A stretch of 64,000 nucleotides of DNA, taken from CAZEVY01 sp964515555 (GTDB lineage: Bacteria; Acidobacteriota; Terriglobia; Bryobacterales; Bryobacteraceae). Shown one piece after another: positions 46,766 to 55,377 of the stretch. Position numbers and translations under genes: made by a program. The notes under the pieces are model-generated. The model saw only the letters and a list, made by a program, of their open reading frames with translations. It had not been told where the DNA came from and made no database searches. The stretch is taken from the NCBI GenBank assembly GCA_964515555.1, contig CAZEVY010000019.1:1-64000 (forward strand), written 5' to 3'. Position 1 is the stretch's first letter, and each line of letters opens with the position of its first letter.

Positions 46766-46864
46766 GCTGTCAGCGTTCAGCGTTCAGGGGGCCCTCCGTC
46801 TCGCCTATGACGGCTCATGCCCTGCTGATAGCTGAAGGCTGATCGCTGATTGCTGATAGCTGCC
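46766..46864. repeat. Heptamer tandem repeats in opposite orientations
   Basis: From 46824 five consecutive heptamers read GCTGATA, GCTGAAG, GCTGATC, GCTGATT, GCTGATA, then GCTG. A shorter set at 46766-46786 reads GCTGTCA, GCGTTCA, GCGTTCA, i.e. TGAACGC-type units on the other strand. The rest of the intergenic region (46741-46902) contains TATACT at 46871-46876, a likely -10 box for the transporter gene, and no gene. Confidence 0.7.
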
Positions 46865-46902
46865 AAGGCGTATACTGTGTTAATCCAGGGAGAGAGTGTG
46901 CG

Positions 46903-48051
46903 GTGGCCGTCCTGACCCCTCCATTCACGGAACACAAGCAGAAGAACCTCGCCAGCGCGGTCCTCGCCTTTGGAATTCTGATCGCGCTGCTTCACTTCGG
47001 CCGTGACCTGCTGGTGACGCTGGTGACAGCCATCACGATTTCATTCCTGCTCGATCCCTTCGTGGCGCTGTTCATGAAGCTGCGGCTGCCGCGCGCCATG
47101 GCCAGCTTCTTCGTGTGCGCGATCGCACTGGCCTTGCTCTACCTGGCGGGCCTCGGCCTGTACACGCAGGTCGCCGGGCTGGTGGACGATCTGCCGCGTT
47201 ACAGCCAACGCATCAACCAACTGGTGGACTCGGTGGCAGCACGCCTGGAGGACGCCGAGAAGGCCGTGTTGGAAATCGTGGTGCCGAAGCGGATGCGGCC
47301 GCCGGAGCCGTTGCCGGCGCCGCCGAAGGCGGGCCGCGCTACCCGTCGCCCCACAGAAGTAAAACCGGCGGCGCCAACGGTGCAAGAGGTTCGCATACAA
47401 AATGAGGGGTCGCCGCTTTTCAACTACCTGTACGACAATTTCGACAGCTTCTACTCGGGCTTGCTGCTGGCGTCGTTCGTCCCGTTCCTGGTGTACTTCA
47501 TGCTGAGCTGGCGCGACCACGTGCGGCGCTCTTTCCTCGAACTGTTTCACGGGGCCGACCGCCACGCCGCTGGCCGAAGCTGGCAGGGCATCGCGGTGAT
47601 GGCGCGCGCGTACGTCGTGGGAAATTTCGTGCTGGGCGTGCTGCTGTCGGCGGTGAGCACGCTGTTCTTCTGGTCGGTCAACCTGCCGTATTTTCCACTC
47701 ATCGGCCCGCTGAGCGGATTCCTGAGCCTGGTACCGTACATCGGGCTGCCGCTGGCGATCGTGCCGCCCTTTTTCGCGGCGCTGCCGGTGCACGACAAGC
47801 TGGCGCCGTACCTGGTGATCGGCACAGTGGTCGCGTTCCTGCACCTGCTGGCGCTGAACCTTCTGTATCCGAAGCTGGTCGGCTCGCGCGTCCATTTGAA
47901 TCCACTGGTGGTGACGATCGCGCTGATGTTCTGGGGCACGCTCTGGGGTGCGCTCGGGCTGGTCTTCGCCATTCCGATCACGGCGGGTATCAAGGCCGTG
48001 TGCGACAATGTGTCCGACTTACAGCCCTACGGGAAGCTTCTGGGAGACTGA
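46903..48051 (+). CDS. AI-2E-family membrane transporter
   Basis: Polytopic protein of 382 residues with about eight hydrophobic helices, family PF01594-like. Conserved features include TAITISFLLDPFVALFMK near residue 45, GPLSGFLSLVPYIGLPLAIVPP near residue 268 and the final GLVFAIPITAGIKAV. Between helices three and four there is a Pro/Ala/Arg-rich insert (PPEPLPAPPKAGRATRR), unusual in sequence but in the usual hydrophilic loop. Members export AI-2 or act as Na+(Li+)/H+ antiporters; the substrate here is unknown. Start GTG 46903 with AGGGAGAG upstream. Confidence 0.88.
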   Translation: MAVLTPPFTEHKQKNLASAVLAFGILIALLHFGRDLLVTLVTAITISFLLDPFVALFMKLRLPRAMASFFVCAIALALLYLAGLGLYTQVAGLVDDLPRYSQRINQLVDSVAARLEDAEKAVLEIVVPKRMRPPEPLPAPPKAGRATRRPTEVKPAAPTVQEVRIQNEGSPLFNYLYDNFDSFYSGLLLASFVPFLVYFMLSWRDHVRRSFLELFHGADRHAAGRSWQGIAVMARAYVVGNFVLGVLLSAVSTLFFWSVNLPYFPLIGPLSGFLSLVPYIGLPLAIVPPFFAALPVHDKLAPYLVIGTVVAFLHLLALNLLYPKLVGSRVHLNPLVVTIALMFWGTLWGALGLVFAIPITAGIKAVCDNVSDLQPYGKLLGD

Positions 48052-48055
48052 TCCG

Positions 48056-48946
48056 ATGACCCGACGAGTAATGTTGGCCGCGCTGGCGGCGTCGCCGCTG
48101 GCGGCCGCGCGACGAATCGACCGCTCGGCGTTCAGCGCCATCACCGATGAGATCGGCCGAACGCCCGAAGAGGCGCTCGCCTTCGCGCGTCAGTACGAGC
48201 TGAAGTGGATCGAGCTGCGCGGGGTGCCTGGCCCCGGCGGTCGGCGCGAGTACTTCGCGCAGGCCGAGGCCGATCTGCGCGAGGCTGCCAAGCAGTTCGC
48301 CGGGGCGGGCCTGCGCGTCTCGTTCCTCAACACCAGCATGCTCAAGTACACGCTGCCCGGGACCGAGCCGGCCAATCCGCGCGCGCCGCGGACGTCGCCG
48401 CGCTTCGAGAAGCGCATGGAGGAGCTGAAGCGCGCCATCGAGGCCGCGCACATTTTCGGAACGGACAAGCTTCGCATCTTCACCTTCACCCGAACGGCCG
48501 AACCAGCGGCGCTCTACCCGCGCATCGCCGAGGTGATCGGCGAGATGTGCCGCGTCGCCGAAAAGGAGAAGGTAAAGCTGCTGGTGGAGAATGAAGCATC
48601 GCAGAACGCGGGCACCTGCTCGGAGGTGGCGCAGTTGCTGAAACTGCTGCCTTCCCGCGCCCTCGGAGTGAATTGGGACTCCGACAACGGATCGCGCCGC
48701 GAAAGGACGTTTCCCGAAGGCTACGAAGCGCTGCCCGCCAAGCGCATCTGGAATGTCCAAGTGAAGGGCCGCAATCTTCTGCCAGGACCCGACCGAATCG
48801 ACTGGGCGCCGATTTTCGCGCGGCTGGCCCGCGACGGCTACAAAGGCTGCATCGGGTTGGAGACCCACCTCGGCCGCGGCGACGAGCTCATCAAGGCGGC
48901 GCACGACTCCATGCGCGAGATGCTGCGGTCCGTCTCGACGACCTGA
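48056..48946 (+). CDS. Exported sugar phosphate isomerase/epimerase-like protein
   Basis: 296 residues from ATG 48056. Leader MTRRVMLAALAASPLAAARR is a Tat-like signal. The TIM barrel shows ELKWIELRGVPG, FLNTSMLKYTLPG, KVKLLVENEASQNAG and a C-terminal GCIGLETHLG, with Glu/His ligands in the usual positions of the xylose-isomerase-like barrel. It starts 4 bases after the AI-2E gene and overlaps the next gene by one base (TGATG). Second of three related proteins in this window; substrate unknown. Confidence 0.82.
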   Translation: MTRRVMLAALAASPLAAARRIDRSAFSAITDEIGRTPEEALAFARQYELKWIELRGVPGPGGRREYFAQAEADLREAAKQFAGAGLRVSFLNTSMLKYTLPGTEPANPRAPRTSPRFEKRMEELKRAIEAAHIFGTDKLRIFTFTRTAEPAALYPRIAEVIGEMCRVAEKEKVKLLVENEASQNAGTCSEVAQLLKLLPSRALGVNWDSDNGSRRERTFPEGYEALPAKRIWNVQVKGRNLLPGPDRIDWAPIFARLARDGYKGCIGLETHLGRGDELIKAAHDSMREMLRSVSTT

Positions 48947-49440
48947 TGAACGCGCGCCTGCTCGGCTTCATCGGCGTGGGCCTGGCCGCGGTGGCCGCGA
49001 TGATCGGGGCCGCGCTCTACATCACGCGCGGGGCGCACCTGGAGCTCACCGGATCGATTCTCAAGGTGCGCACGCTGCACGTGGAAGACAAGGTGTCGAT
49101 CGCGGCGGTCGACTTCCGTTTCGTGAATCCTTCCGACGTGCTGTTCGTGGTGAAGGCCGTGACGGTGATCGTCGAGACCAAGGACGGAAAGGAAATCGAG
49201 GGCGATACCATCAGCGAGCCGGATGCGCGGCGCGTTTTCCAGTACAATCCTCTGCTCGGGCAGAAGTACAACGACTCGCTGATCGCGCGCACGAAGATCG
49301 GCGCGCGGCAGTCGCTGGACCGTATGATCGCGGCACGATTCGAGGCGCCCGTGGCGGTGCTGGACGGCCGCAAGCGGCTGCGCGTGCGAATCGAGGATCT
49401 CGGCGGCGCGACGTCGGAGCTGGTGGAGGATGAGCGCTGA
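48946..49440 (+). CDS. Membrane-anchored hypothetical protein (LEA-like/DUF2393-like fold)
   Basis: 164 residues with one N-terminal membrane helix (LLGFIGVGLAAVAAMIGAAL), then a beta-rich domain (VSIAAVDFRFVNPSDVLFVV, KAVTVIVETKDGKEIEG). The pattern of alternating strands resembles a small immunoglobulin- or LEA-like periplasmic domain; no catalytic motif. It overlaps the upstream sugar-isomerase-like gene by one base and precedes the hydrolase by 3 bases, so all are probably co-transcribed. Confidence 0.6.
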   Translation: MNARLLGFIGVGLAAVAAMIGAALYITRGAHLELTGSILKVRTLHVEDKVSIAAVDFRFVNPSDVLFVVKAVTVIVETKDGKEIEGDTISEPDARRVFQYNPLLGQKYNDSLIARTKIGARQSLDRMIAARFEAPVAVLDGRKRLRVRIEDLGGATSELVEDER

Positions 49441-49443
49441 GCG

Positions 49444-50064
49444 ATGGCGCGGCGCATCGAGAGCCACTACCTCGCGGGTCCGGCCGGACGGCTGGAGGCG
49501 CTCCTCGAAGAGCCCGAGGAGGGCGAGCCGCGGCTCGCCGCGGTTGTCTGCCACCCGCATCCGCTGCACGGCGGGACGATGCACAACAAGGTCGTGCACC
49601 GTGTGGCGCGGGGACTGCGGCGCGCGGGCGCTGTCGTGCTCCGCTTCAATTTTCGCGGCGTGAACCTGAGTGAGGGCGATCACGACCACGGCGAAGGCGA
49701 GGTCGATGACGCAGCCGTGGCGCTGGCGTGGCTGCGCGAGCGGTATCCCGAGGTGCCCGTGGTGCTCGCGGGATTCTCGTTCGGCGCGCGCGTAGTGTTG
49801 CGTTTGTCGGATCGCGAGCCGGTCGCGCGTGTGATCGCGGTGGGGCTGCCGACAAGGCTGTCCGACGGGGGTGAGTACCGGACGAGCGCCGTTCCGCGCG
49901 ACTTCATTCAGAGCACCAACGACGAATACGGTCCTCGCGAGAAGATGCAGCGTTTCTTCGACCAAGCGTCGGGTCCGAAGACGATGACGTGGGTCGAGGC
50001 GGGCGACCACTTCTTCTCCGGCGCACTGGATGCGCTGGAAGAGGCAGTGATGTCGCGCGTGTGA
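49444..50064 (+). CDS. Alpha/beta hydrolase
   Basis: Cytoplasmic hydrolase of 206 residues. CHPHPLHGGTMHNKVVHRVA near residue 36 and LRFNFRGVNLSEGDHDHGEGE near residue 65 form the oxyanion region. The nucleophile elbow is GFSFGA (Ser near residue 118), and EAGDHFFSG near residue 187 supplies the catalytic His. Matches the compact KANL3/Tex30-like hydrolases common in bacteria; substrate not known. It overlaps the next gene's GTG start. Confidence 0.83.
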   Translation: MARRIESHYLAGPAGRLEALLEEPEEGEPRLAAVVCHPHPLHGGTMHNKVVHRVARGLRRAGAVVLRFNFRGVNLSEGDHDHGEGEVDDAAVALAWLRERYPEVPVVLAGFSFGARVVLRLSDREPVARVIAVGLPTRLSDGGEYRTSAVPRDFIQSTNDEYGPREKMQRFFDQASGPKTMTWVEAGDHFFSGALDALEEAVMSRV

Positions 50065-50516
50065 AGATGCAAAGGCCCCCACATCCGAAGCTCCTCGAAT
50101 TCCTCGCGCCCTACCACCGCGAGATCCAGGCGGTCGCGCTGGCCCTACGAGATCTCGTGCTCGCCACCGCGCCCGGACTCAACGAGCTCGTATACCGCAC
50201 TTACGTCGTGGCCGTCGGATTCTCGTTCACCTCCGACTGGCGCGATGGACCCTGCCACATCGCCGTGTACCCTAAGCACGTCAACCTCGGGTTCCAGCGC
50301 GGCGCGCTGCTTCCCGATCCCGACGGCGTGATGGAGGGAACCGGCAAGGCGATTCGGCACATCAAGGTGGAGAGCGCCGCCGATCTGAAACGCCCGTTGC
50401 TGAAGCGCTACCTCCGCGCGGCCATCGCCGGTTGTGAGAAAGGCACGGGCGGCCAGCCGACAACCACAATTAAGACGACCGGCGTCGGCCGGAAGCGGCC
50501 CGTCGCGAGGAAATGA
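50061..50516 (+). CDS. DUF1801-domain protein
   Basis: 151 residues from GTG 50061 (ATG 50067 also possible). The first 125 residues form a DUF1801/YdhG-like domain: LVYRTYVVAVGFSF, CHIAVYPKHVNLGFQRGALL and GKAIRHIKVESAADL. The C-terminus is a basic tail with TTTIKTTGVGRKRP. Function of the family is not firmly known. It overlaps the hydrolase stop by 4 bases, and its last 47 bases overlap the convergent CoA-binding gene. Confidence 0.75.
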   Translation: MKMQRPPHPKLLEFLAPYHREIQAVALALRDLVLATAPGLNELVYRTYVVAVGFSFTSDWRDGPCHIAVYPKHVNLGFQRGALLPDPDGVMEGTGKAIRHIKVESAADLKRPLLKRYLRAAIAGCEKGTGGQPTTTIKTTGVGRKRPVARK

Positions 50517-51018
50517 CGCCGGTGTTCATGCCGATGGTCGTCAGACCGCCGAAGAAGCGCGCATGCTCGATCTTCACGCAGCGGTCCATGACGACCTCCA
50601 GTCCCGCGGCGCGCGCGCGCGCCGCCGCCTCCTCGTGCACCACGCCCAACTGCATCCAGACGACCTTCGCGCCAGCAGCGATGGCGTCCTCGACGATCGC
50701 CGGCACGGCCGCGGGCTCGCGGAAGATGTCCACGATGCCGACCTCACCCGGCACGTCGCGCAGGCTCGCGTAGCTCTTCTGTCCGAGCACCACGGACTCG
50801 CGCGGATTCACCGGCACGACGTCGTAGCCCTGCGACAACATGTAGATGGCCGCGAAGTGCGACGGGCGGAACGGATTCGACGAGAGGCCCACCATCGCGA
50901 TGCGGCGGTGCTGTTCGAGGATTCGCAGACGCTGCGCCCCGGTGGTCGCGAAACGGCCGGTGTTGACGACGGAGGCGCCGCCGACGCCGTCGGCGAGGTT
51001 GAAGATGCAGGCTGTCAT
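50470..51018 (-). CDS. CoA-binding-domain protein
   Basis: 182 residues from ATG 51018. Rossmann CoA_binding domain: IAMVGLSSNPFRPSHFAA, GYDVVPVNPRESVVLG, VDIFREPAAVPAIVED, and VVWMQLGVVHEEAAARARAAG. The last 25 residues are unusual and overlap the convergent DUF1801 gene. It starts within the metY stop (4-base overlap). CoA-binding proteins of this type often follow O-acetylhomoserine sulfhydrylase genes, so a role in methionine or sulfur metabolism is plausible but unproven. Confidence 0.85.
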   Translation of the reverse strand: MTACIFNLADGVGGASVVNTGRFATTGAQRLRILEQHRRIAMVGLSSNPFRPSHFAAIYMLSQGYDVVPVNPRESVVLGQKSYASLRDVPGEVGIVDIFREPAAVPAIVEDAIAAGAKVVWMQLGVVHEEAAARARAAGLEVVMDRCVKIEHARFFGGLTTIGMNTGVISSRRAASGRRRSS

Positions 51019-52298
51019 TTCTGCGAGGCCTCCAAGGCTTGCTGCAGATCCCAAAGGATGTCCTCGATCTCTTCGATGCCTACCGAGAGGCGGATCAGGT
51101 CGTCGCCGATGCCGCCGGCGAGCTTCTCCTCGGCGGTGAGCTGCTGGTGCGTAGTCGACGCCGGATGAATCACGAGGCTCTTGGCGTCGCCCACGTTGGC
51201 GAGGTGCGAGAACAGCTCGACGGATTCGATGAAACGGCGTCCGGCGTCGAGCCCGCCCCGAATGCCGAAGGTCAGAATCCCGCCCGCACCGCGGGGCAGA
51301 TATCGCGACGCGAGCGATTGATAGGGACTCGCCGGCAATCCCGGGTAGTTCACCCAGCTCACCTCGGGGCGGCCGGCGAGGAACTGCGCGACCGCCAGCG
51401 CGTTCGAGGAGTGGCACTCCATGCGCAGCTTCAGCGTCTCCAGTCCTTGCAGGAACAGAAACGAGTTGAACGGGCTGAGCGCGGGGCCGAAGTCGCGCAG
51501 GCCCTCGACGCGCGCCTTCATGATGTAAGCGAAGTCGCCGAACGTCTCGTAGAACCGGATGCCGTGGTAACCCTTGCTCGGTTCGAGCAACTGCGGAAAG
51601 CGCCCCTTGTCCCAAGGAAACTTTCCGCTGTCGACGATGACGCCACCGATCGAGGTGCCGTGGCCGCCGATGAACTTGGTCGCCGAATGCACCACGATGT
51701 CGGCGCCGTGCTCGATGGGGCGGCACAGGTAGGGCGAGGCGAAGGTGTTGTCGACCACCAGGGGCAGGTTGTGTTCGTGGGCGATGGCGGCCACGGCGGC
51801 TATGTCGAGCACGTTCATGCGCGGGTTGCCGATGGTCTCGCCGTAGAGCAGCCGCGTCTGCGGTGTAATGGCGTTACGGAAGCATTCCGGATCGTCGGGG
51901 TCGACGAACGTGGTCTCGATGCCGAGGCGGCGGAAGCTGATGTCGAACTGCGTGTAAGTGCCGCCGTAGAGGGTTTTGGCGGCGACGATGTGGTCGCCCG
52001 CCTGGAGGAGGCTCGCGATCGCGATGAACTGCGCGGCCTGACCGCTCGAGACCGCCAGCGCGCCGACCCCGCGCTCGAGCGCCGCCATGCGCTCCTCGAA
52101 GACAGCGGTCGTCGGGTTCATGATGCGCGTGTAGATGTTGCCGAAGCGCTGGAGGTTGAACAGCTCGGCGGCGTGCGCGGTGTCCTCGAAAACGTAGGAG
52201 GTCGTCTGGTAGATGGGGACGGCGCGCGCGCCTGTGGATGCGTCGGGGCGCTGTCCGGCGTGCAGCGCGCGCGTCGCGAAGCCGTGTACGTGGTCCAT
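51015..52298 (-). CDS. metY: O-acetyl/O-succinyl-homoserine sulfhydrylase
   Basis: PLP enzyme that makes homocysteine or methionine precursors directly from sulfide; 427 residues, the length of MetY. FATRALHAGQRPDASTGARA at the start, YTRIMNPTTAVFEERMAALE, and the PLP-lysine motif HSATKFIGGHGTSIGG near residue 210 are diagnostic. Start ATG 52298 is 1 base after the glpD stop; an in-frame extension upstream lies over glpD and is rejected. It is difficult to separate the acetyl- from the succinyl-homoserine type by eye. Confidence 0.92.
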   Translation of the reverse strand: MDHVHGFATRALHAGQRPDASTGARAVPIYQTTSYVFEDTAHAAELFNLQRFGNIYTRIMNPTTAVFEERMAALERGVGALAVSSGQAAQFIAIASLLQAGDHIVAAKTLYGGTYTQFDISFRRLGIETTFVDPDDPECFRNAITPQTRLLYGETIGNPRMNVLDIAAVAAIAHEHNLPLVVDNTFASPYLCRPIEHGADIVVHSATKFIGGHGTSIGGVIVDSGKFPWDKGRFPQLLEPSKGYHGIRFYETFGDFAYIMKARVEGLRDFGPALSPFNSFLFLQGLETLKLRMECHSSNALAVAQFLAGRPEVSWVNYPGLPASPYQSLASRYLPRGAGGILTFGIRGGLDAGRRFIESVELFSHLANVGDAKSLVIHPASTTHQQLTAEEKLAGGIGDDLIRLSVGIEEIEDILWDLQQALEASQK

Positions 52299-52299
52299 G

Positions 52300-53826
52300 T
52301 TATCCGGCGGGCAGCGCGGCGATTCGCGCCGCCAGTTCCGCCTCTTCCTCCATTCTCCGATCATCCCATCCGAGCAGCCCGCCCATCGCGCGGGCCATGG
52401 CGAGCCAGTCGGCGCGGCGCTCGAAGCCCCAGTAGGTCGAGACGAACAGCAGATCGGGGAGCCGCAGCGCCATCTCCTGTTCGATCGCGTGGCGCATGAT
52501 CGCGCCGTCGAGCGACCCCGCTTCGGGGAGCCATCCAAGCACGTTCTCGGCGCTCAGGCCGTGCGTGCGGATGAGCGACTCCACCGCGCGCGTCTCCACG
52601 CCGTACCGGTCCGCCAGCGATCCCGCGCGCGCGCGCAGGTCCTCGACGGCGCGCGCCGAGTTGCCGTTCAAGGGCGTCGACGCCGTCGTGCACTTGCCGC
52701 GCAGCTCGGGCGCGATCCTGTCGACTGCCTCCTGGCTCATCGCGCGATAGGTGGTGTATTTCCCGCCGGTGACCCGCAGCACGTCGGCGTCCCAGAAAAT
52801 GCGGTGCGCGCGGGAGGCCGACGTCGCCGATCCGCCCGAGTCCGCCAGCGGCCGCAACGAACTATAGGCCGCGATCGGCTCCCCGATCGAAGCGCCGGGG
52901 AACAGCCCTCGCAGAATGCCTTGCAGGTAGCGCACCTCATCGCCCCCGATGGCGACGCGATCGGGCCCGTCGGAGTGATCGACGTCGGTAGTCCCGACCA
53001 GCGATAGCGAATCGTCCGGTCCCCAGGGAATAACGAAAATGATGCGGCCGTCGCTGTGAAAGTGCGCGATGGCGTGCGCGCCGGAGGCCACGCGCGGCAG
53101 CACGAGATGCGAGCCGCGGACCAGTCGCACGCCGCCGCCGTCGTCCCACGGCCCGCGTGCGTCCACGATCTTTCTGGCGCAGATCCGGAACCGCTCTCCG
53201 GTGAAAACATCGGTGGCCTCGACGGGGCAACCGCCGCCGGTGATTGAATCGGGTGCGCCCGCGCGCACGTAGTTGGCGACGACGGCGCCGTTGGCGATCG
53301 CCTCGAAGATGTTCTCCAGCACCAGCCGCGCCGCGTTGACGCGGCAGTCCCAGTAAATTCCCGACGAGTGGAGTCCGCTGGCCGCCAGGCCCGGTTCCTC
53401 CAGCAACGTCGCGGCGCGGGAGAGGAATCGCCGGCGACCGATGCTGCTCGCGCCTGCCAGCAGGTCGTAGAACCAGAGCCCGGCTCCGTAGTAGCGCCGT
53501 GGAAACCAGCCGTAGAAGGGGATGAGAAACGGAATCGGGTCGACCAGGTGCGGCGCGATGCGCGCCAGCGTGACGCGCTCGTGCAGCGCCTCGCGCACCA
53601 GGCCGAAGTGCAGGCCTTCGAGATAGCGCAGGCCACCGTGCAGGAGCTGCGAGTTGCGGCCGCTGGTTCCGCTAGCGAAATGCCGCTGCTCCACCAGCGC
53701 GATGCGCAGACTTCCCCGCGCCCGCAAGGCCAGGTCGCGAGCGATGCCTGCACCGTTGACGCCGCCCCCGATGACGAGAACGTCGAACTGTTCCCGCCGC
53801 AGGCGGGCGAGAGCGCGACCTCTCAC
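52300..53826 (-). CDS. glpD: FAD-dependent glycerol-3-phosphate dehydrogenase
   Basis: Membrane-associated enzyme feeding electrons from glycerol-3-phosphate to quinone; 508 residues. FAD motif DVLVIGGGVNGAGIARDLA near residue 15, then SGTSGRNSQLLHGGLRYLE, DARGPW, and the conserved VTGGKYTTYRAMSQEAVD near residue 365. A C-terminal DAO_C-like helical domain (TRAVESLIRTHG) is present. GTG start at 53826 overlaps the plsC stop by 4 bases. Sharing a unit with plsC links glycerol-3-phosphate use and phospholipid synthesis. Confidence 0.93.
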   Translation of the reverse strand: MRGRALARLRREQFDVLVIGGGVNGAGIARDLALRARGSLRIALVEQRHFASGTSGRNSQLLHGGLRYLEGLHFGLVREALHERVTLARIAPHLVDPIPFLIPFYGWFPRRYYGAGLWFYDLLAGASSIGRRRFLSRAATLLEEPGLAASGLHSSGIYWDCRVNAARLVLENIFEAIANGAVVANYVRAGAPDSITGGGCPVEATDVFTGERFRICARKIVDARGPWDDGGGVRLVRGSHLVLPRVASGAHAIAHFHSDGRIIFVIPWGPDDSLSLVGTTDVDHSDGPDRVAIGGDEVRYLQGILRGLFPGASIGEPIAAYSSLRPLADSGGSATSASRAHRIFWDADVLRVTGGKYTTYRAMSQEAVDRIAPELRGKCTTASTPLNGNSARAVEDLRARAGSLADRYGVETRAVESLIRTHGLSAENVLGWLPEAGSLDGAIMRHAIEQEMALRLPDLLFVSTYWGFERRADWLAMARAMGGLLGWDDRRMEEEAELAARIAALPAG

Positions 53827-54578
53827 GGCACGGCCTGGGCCGCGTGGGATTCGAGACGGGGCGCCTGCTCGAGCAGCTCGGCGACGCGCTCGCGCATCAA
53901 CGCGGTGAGCTCCTCGCGGTCCTTCAACGTCCAGTTCTCGGTCGGAATCGGCTCGCCGATCACGAAATCGACGGCGCCGCCGCGAATGTGGAAGCTCCCG
54001 ACCGGTAGCACCTCCCTGGTGCCGCGCAGCGCGAAGGGGACCACCGGCACGCCCGCCTTGATCGCGATGTAGGCGGCGCCTTCCTTGAATGCGCCCATCT
54101 CGCCGGTAGCGCGGCTGCCTTCGGGAAACAGCAGGATCGAGCGGCCGCGCTCACGCACGTGCCGCGCAGCCTCGGTCATCACTTTCATCGACGACTTTAC
54201 GTTGTCGGAATCCACGGCGAAGTGGCCGCCGCGGCGCAGATGCGTGCCCAGAAACGGCAGCCGCACGAAGCGCACATTAACCAGGAACAGGAACTGATGC
54301 GGGATGGTCGCGAGCACCACGGGCGTGTCCATCAGGCTCAGGTGATTGCCGACGAAAACGTAACTGCGGCGCGGATCGATCCGCTCGAGCCCGCGGATGC
54401 GCACGCGCACGCGGCTGATGGCGAGCAGCATTTTCGCCCACGCCCGCGAGGTGGCGTGCTGGCGTCTTCCGTTGGGATCGAAAAACGAACACACCACCGA
54501 CCACGATCCCATTACGACCGTCGCCAGAATAATCAGCGGATCGGTGACGATCACCGAGCGCAGCAGGCTCAGCGACAT
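53823..54578 (-). CDS. plsC: 1-acyl-sn-glycerol-3-phosphate acyltransferase
   Basis: Inner-membrane acyltransferase making phosphatidic acid; 251 residues. Block I is NHLSLMDTPV (HxxxxD), block II RGGHFAVDS, and block III the phosphate-binding FPEGSRATGEMGAFKEGA. The N-terminal helix (PLIILATVVMGSWSVVCSFF) anchors it. Next in the same unit is glpD, whose product consumes or balances the glycerol-3-phosphate backbone. Confidence 0.92.
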   Translation of the reverse strand: MSLSLLRSVIVTDPLIILATVVMGSWSVVCSFFDPNGRRQHATSRAWAKMLLAISRVRVRIRGLERIDPRRSYVFVGNHLSLMDTPVVLATIPHQFLFLVNVRFVRLPFLGTHLRRGGHFAVDSDNVKSSMKVMTEAARHVRERGRSILLFPEGSRATGEMGAFKEGAAYIAIKAGVPVVPFALRGTREVLPVGSFHIRGGAVDFVIGEPIPTENWTLKDREELTALMRERVAELLEQAPRLESHAAQAVP

Positions 54579-54659
54579 ACTCTTCGCGTCCAGCGATTAT
54601 ACCGTGGCCGCGCAGTGCGGCCGAAAGCAAGACGACGCCGCGGGAACAGCCCAGACCGG

Positions 54660-54860
54660 CTACTCGACGCACTCCAGGATGTAGTACTTTTTTTCGTCCT
54701 TCACGATTTGACCCGCGATGGTCCACTCGTGCCGGTCGGCGATGTATACGCGGCGGTAGGAATCGTAGTCGATCCCTTCCTGGCGGTCAATGCGCCAGTC
54801 CTCCACCTCGCGCGTATCGCCCGGCGACCAGGAGGTCTTCACCACTGGAAATGGATTCAC
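54660..54860 (-). CDS. Small hypothetical protein
   Basis: 66 residues, charged and aromatic: VKTSWSPGDTREVEDWRIDRQEGIDYDSYRRVYIADRHEWT, no known domain seen. Looks like a compact beta-strand protein. It starts 4 bases after the START-like gene stop, probably the third gene of the MarR unit. The 81 bases from 54579 to 54659 hold no further gene. Confidence 0.5.
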   Translation of the reverse strand: MNPFPVVKTSWSPGDTREVEDWRIDRQEGIDYDSYRRVYIADRHEWTIAGQIVKDEKKYYILECVE

Positions 54861-54864
54861 CGTT

Positions 54865-55377
54865 TCATTCTATCCGGGGCGGCTCGCCGAACTTCGCCGC
54901 GAGCGAGGTGAGAAACTTCGTGATCGTGGACGATTGATCGGTCATTCGCGAAATGAGCCGGAACAGCGGGTTGGTGACGAAGCCGTCTTCGGTGATCCTT
55001 AGGGTGCAGCCATCGGCCTCCGCCGCGAGCTCGTAGGTCCACGTACCGCCGAACGGCAGCGAGGCGTCGGCGATCTCCCGCACCAGCTTGCGCGGCGGTT
55101 CTACGACTGCGTCGGCCAGCGGAATCTCCATCCCGCCCATGGTCTCCTTCCACACCGCGCGTCCCGCGCGGTCGGGCATGCGAGCGATGGCCGTCAGGTC
55201 CGCGCGCCACGATGTCATCGACTCGTAGTCGGTGATCGCCTTCCAGACCGCCTCGGGAGGCTGCTTCAGGCGCAGCGTCCGCGACGCCACGTGTCCCTTC
55301 GGCAGCATCGACCCGGCGATAAACGCCAGGGCCGCCAACCCGGCCAGTCCACCCACTACAATCAGCGCCCACTTCAC
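54865..55377 (-). CDS. Membrane-anchored SRPBCC (START-like) protein
   Basis: 170 residues: an N-terminal membrane helix (ALIVVGGLAGLAALAFIAGSM), then a polyketide-cyclase/SRPBCC domain with LRLKQPPEAVWKAITDYESM, AVWKETMGG and RITEDGFVTNPLFRLISRM. Such domains bind hydrophobic ligands. Overlaps the MarR gene by 4 bases (ATGA), so it may handle or sense the MarR ligand. Confidence 0.82.
   Translation of the reverse strand: MKWALIVVGGLAGLAALAFIAGSMLPKGHVASRTLRLKQPPEAVWKAITDYESMTSWRADLTAIARMPDRAGRAVWKETMGGMEIPLADAVVEPPRKLVREIADASLPFGGTWTYELAAEADGCTLRITEDGFVTNPLFRLISRMTDQSSTITKFLTSLAAKFGEPPRIE

Noticed and set aside
46766..46864. CRISPR array
   Set aside because: Units are 7 bases with no spacers; tandem heptamer repeats instead, and no cas genes are present.
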